64,000 bases of DNA, taken from contig NZ_JACVHC010000004.1 in NCBI RefSeq assembly GCF_017976235.1, positions 232,699-296,698 on the forward strand, given 5' to 3'. Below are positions 62,756 through 64,000 of this stretch, one piece after another. Each line of letters opens with the position of its first letter. Positions within the stretch are counted from its first letter, which is position 1. The translations under genes were made by a program, and so were the position numbers. Source of the DNA: Pseudomonas anatoliensis (GTDB lineage Bacteria > Pseudomonadota > Gammaproteobacteria > Pseudomonadales > Pseudomonadaceae). The notes beneath the pieces were generated by a model. It was not told the origin of the DNA. It worked only from the letters and a program-made list of their open reading frames with translations, and made no database searches.

Positions 62756-63298
62756 TTAGAGGCCGCGCACGTCGCGGTCTTCGATCGGCCGGCTCTGGCG
62801 CAGGCGTCTGCCGCCCAGCACCACCCAGTCGATCAGACGGAACACGCATTCGATGCCGAACGACAGCAGCAACGCCCCGCTCATGCCCCAGATCATGGCT
62901 TCCGGCGTCAGCAGAATCTGGTAGCTGTAACCATTCCAGGTTTCCTTGCGAATATCCGGATCGGCGGCCAGCACCACTTGCAGGAAGCGGATGTACCAAG
63001 GGCCCTGCATCGCCTGGAATTGCTTATCCAGTGCAATCTGACGGTTGAGCATCGTGCTCAGGCTGTCGGCATCGCTGCGAAACACAGGGTCTTCACTGGC
63101 GCGGTAATGCGCGACCAGCGCCTGAATGTCTCCTTTGAAAAACTGCTCGGCAGTGCCCTGAAAGCCGCGCAGACCGGTCTGCGCCTCGATCAGATGCGCC
63201 TCGACGCGTTTCGCGTAATCGTTGATGAATCCCGGCACCTGGACACCGATCAACAGGCCCGCCGCAAACAACACCAGCCGTAGATAACTGAGCAACAT
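62756..63298 (-). CDS. DUF2937 membrane protein
   Basis: 180-residue protein with an N-terminal membrane helix (LRLVLFAAGLLIGVQVPGF). A periplasmic helical part follows (YAKRVEAHLIEAQTGLRGFQGTAEQFF), then a second helix near 140-165 (MIWGMSGALLLSFGIECVFRLI), matching DUF2937. Function is unknown. The ATG at 63298 has AAGGA 10 bases upstream. It starts 13 bp after the glutamine amidotransferase stop, so they share a transcript. Confidence 0.82.
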   Translation of the reverse strand: MLLSYLRLVLFAAGLLIGVQVPGFINDYAKRVEAHLIEAQTGLRGFQGTAEQFFKGDIQALVAHYRASEDPVFRSDADSLSTMLNRQIALDKQFQAMQGPWYIRFLQVVLAADPDIRKETWNGYSYQILLTPEAMIWGMSGALLLSFGIECVFRLIDWVVLGGRRLRQSRPIEDRDVRGL

Positions 63299-63311
63299 GG
63301 GGTGCAAATCC

Positions 63312-64000
63312 TTATTCGGTCTTGCCTTGGCTGACGCATTCGCCGCGTCGCCACAGGCTCCATTGGCCCGGTTCGTAGCGGGTCCAGGTTTCGTTTTCGG
63401 TCAACGGTTCAGTCGCAATGACCGTCACCACATCATTGGGTGTGGTTTCGGCCTGAAAATCGACGATCACATCGACATCCTTGAGCCGCGCCGGACCGAA
63501 CGGTGCGCGCCGGGTGATCTGTGCAAGTTTGGTCGTGCAATAGCAGAACAGCCAGTCGCCGTCGCTGAGCATGCAGTTGAATACGCCTTTGCTGCGGTAT
63601 TCAGCACACGCAGCGACCAGATCCGGCAACAGCACTTCTATATCGACCGGTTCGGGAAATGCTGCACGCACGCGGTTGAGCAAATCGCAGAACGCCGCTT
63701 CGCTGTCGGTATCGCCAACCGGGCGGTAGAAACTTTTGATCGGGGTGAAGTCGGCGAGTTGGCCGTTGTGCGCGAAGCACCAGTTGCGCCCCCACAGTTC
63801 GCGGACGAACGGGTGAGTGTTGGACAGGCAGACCTTGCCGACATTGGCCTGGCGGATGTGGCCAATGACCACTTCGCTCTTGATCGGATAGCGCTGGACC
63901 AGATTGGCCACTTCCGACTCGCAGCTTGCCGCCGGGTCCTGGAACAACCGCAGGCCACGGCCTTCATAGAACGCAATGCCCCAACCGTCGCGGTGCGGGC
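63312..64000 (-). CDS. Class II glutamine amidotransferase, YafJ-like (partial)
   Basis: The N-terminus lies beyond the right edge, so the catalytic Cys2 is not visible; 229 codons are present, starting in GPHRDGWGIAFYEGRGLRLFQD. Further conserved segments are VVIGHIRQANVG, NTHPFVRELWGRNWCFAHNGQL and GDTDSEAAFCDLL. These place it in the Ntn-hydrolase glutaminase family without the usual synthetase domain. Reaction partner is unknown. It is followed closely by the DUF2937 gene. Confidence 0.88.
   Translation of the reverse strand, partial: PHRDGWGIAFYEGRGLRLFQDPAASCESEVANLVQRYPIKSEVVIGHIRQANVGKVCLSNTHPFVRELWGRNWCFAHNGQLADFTPIKSFYRPVGDTDSEAAFCDLLNRVRAAFPEPVDIEVLLPDLVAACAEYRSKGVFNCMLSDGDWLFCYCTTKLAQITRRAPFGPARLKDVDVIVDFQAETTPNDVVTVIATEPLTENETWTRYEPGQWSLWRRGECVSQGKTE

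Overview
The window is a chromosomal segment of a Pseudomonas, most likely of the P. fluorescens group. This rests on three things. Gene blocks keep an order I recall from P. aeruginosa: gbuR-gbuA-transporters (PA1418-PA1422 region), azoR-LysR-hydrolase-ppiA-ABC (PA3223-PA3228 region), and sigma/anti-sigma/FabH-like (PA3284-PA3286 region). Coding sequence is GC-rich and gene-dense with short intergenic gaps. Those gaps are filled with the paired REP sequences (GTAGGAGCTGCCG...) typical of this group. I see no insertion sequence, prophage, CRISPR array, tRNA or rRNA. All homologies come from reading the translated sequence, not from a search.

Layout. 1-10521: a LapA/MapA-type giant adhesin (minus strand, runs off the left edge, built of exact 738-bp tandem repeats) divergent from its type I secretion operon (outer-membrane TolC-like, ABC exporter, HlyD-like adaptor). 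10754-17048: tRNA-modifying DTW enzyme, LysR regulator, guanidinobutyrase/agmatinase-type ureohydrolase, a small NTF2-like protein and two transporters, with a well-formed LysR-type dyad between regulator and enzyme. 17288-22787: a 42-residue PA1414-like protein, a PtrR-like LysR with an MFS transporter, a DMT exporter, a DUF2177 membrane protein, CvfB and a 62-residue small protein. 23004-27926: envelope and unknown genes, ending in a two-gene operon with an AvrRpt2-like (C70) cysteine peptidase.

27987-42647: DEAD-box helicase, MscS channel, EamA transporter, azoreductase, LysR-hydrolase-cyclophilin-ABC cluster, DUF482/GNAT protein, porin, ECF sigma factor with zinc-binding anti-sigma, and a KAS III-like enzyme. 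42966-53609: HrpA, AceK, two EamA transporters, LpxO-like hydroxylase and CysK. 53738-57770: DUF748 protein, a compact DUF4160/DUF2442-HTH pair that looks like a toxin-antitoxin module, and a MoxR ATPase with a VWA partner. 57859-62662: a 5-oxoprolinase operon (MFS-pxpA-pxpB-pxpC) with a divergent LysR regulator. 62756-64000: DUF2937 gene and a class II glutamine amidotransferase cut by the right edge.

Most of the window is ordinary core and regional Pseudomonas chromosome. The places most worth following up are the repeat-array adhesin with its dedicated exporter, the DUF4160/DUF2442-HTH pair with its own operator-like dyad, the C70 peptidase operon preceded by an 18-bp perfect palindrome, and the strikingly regular placement of REP pairs.
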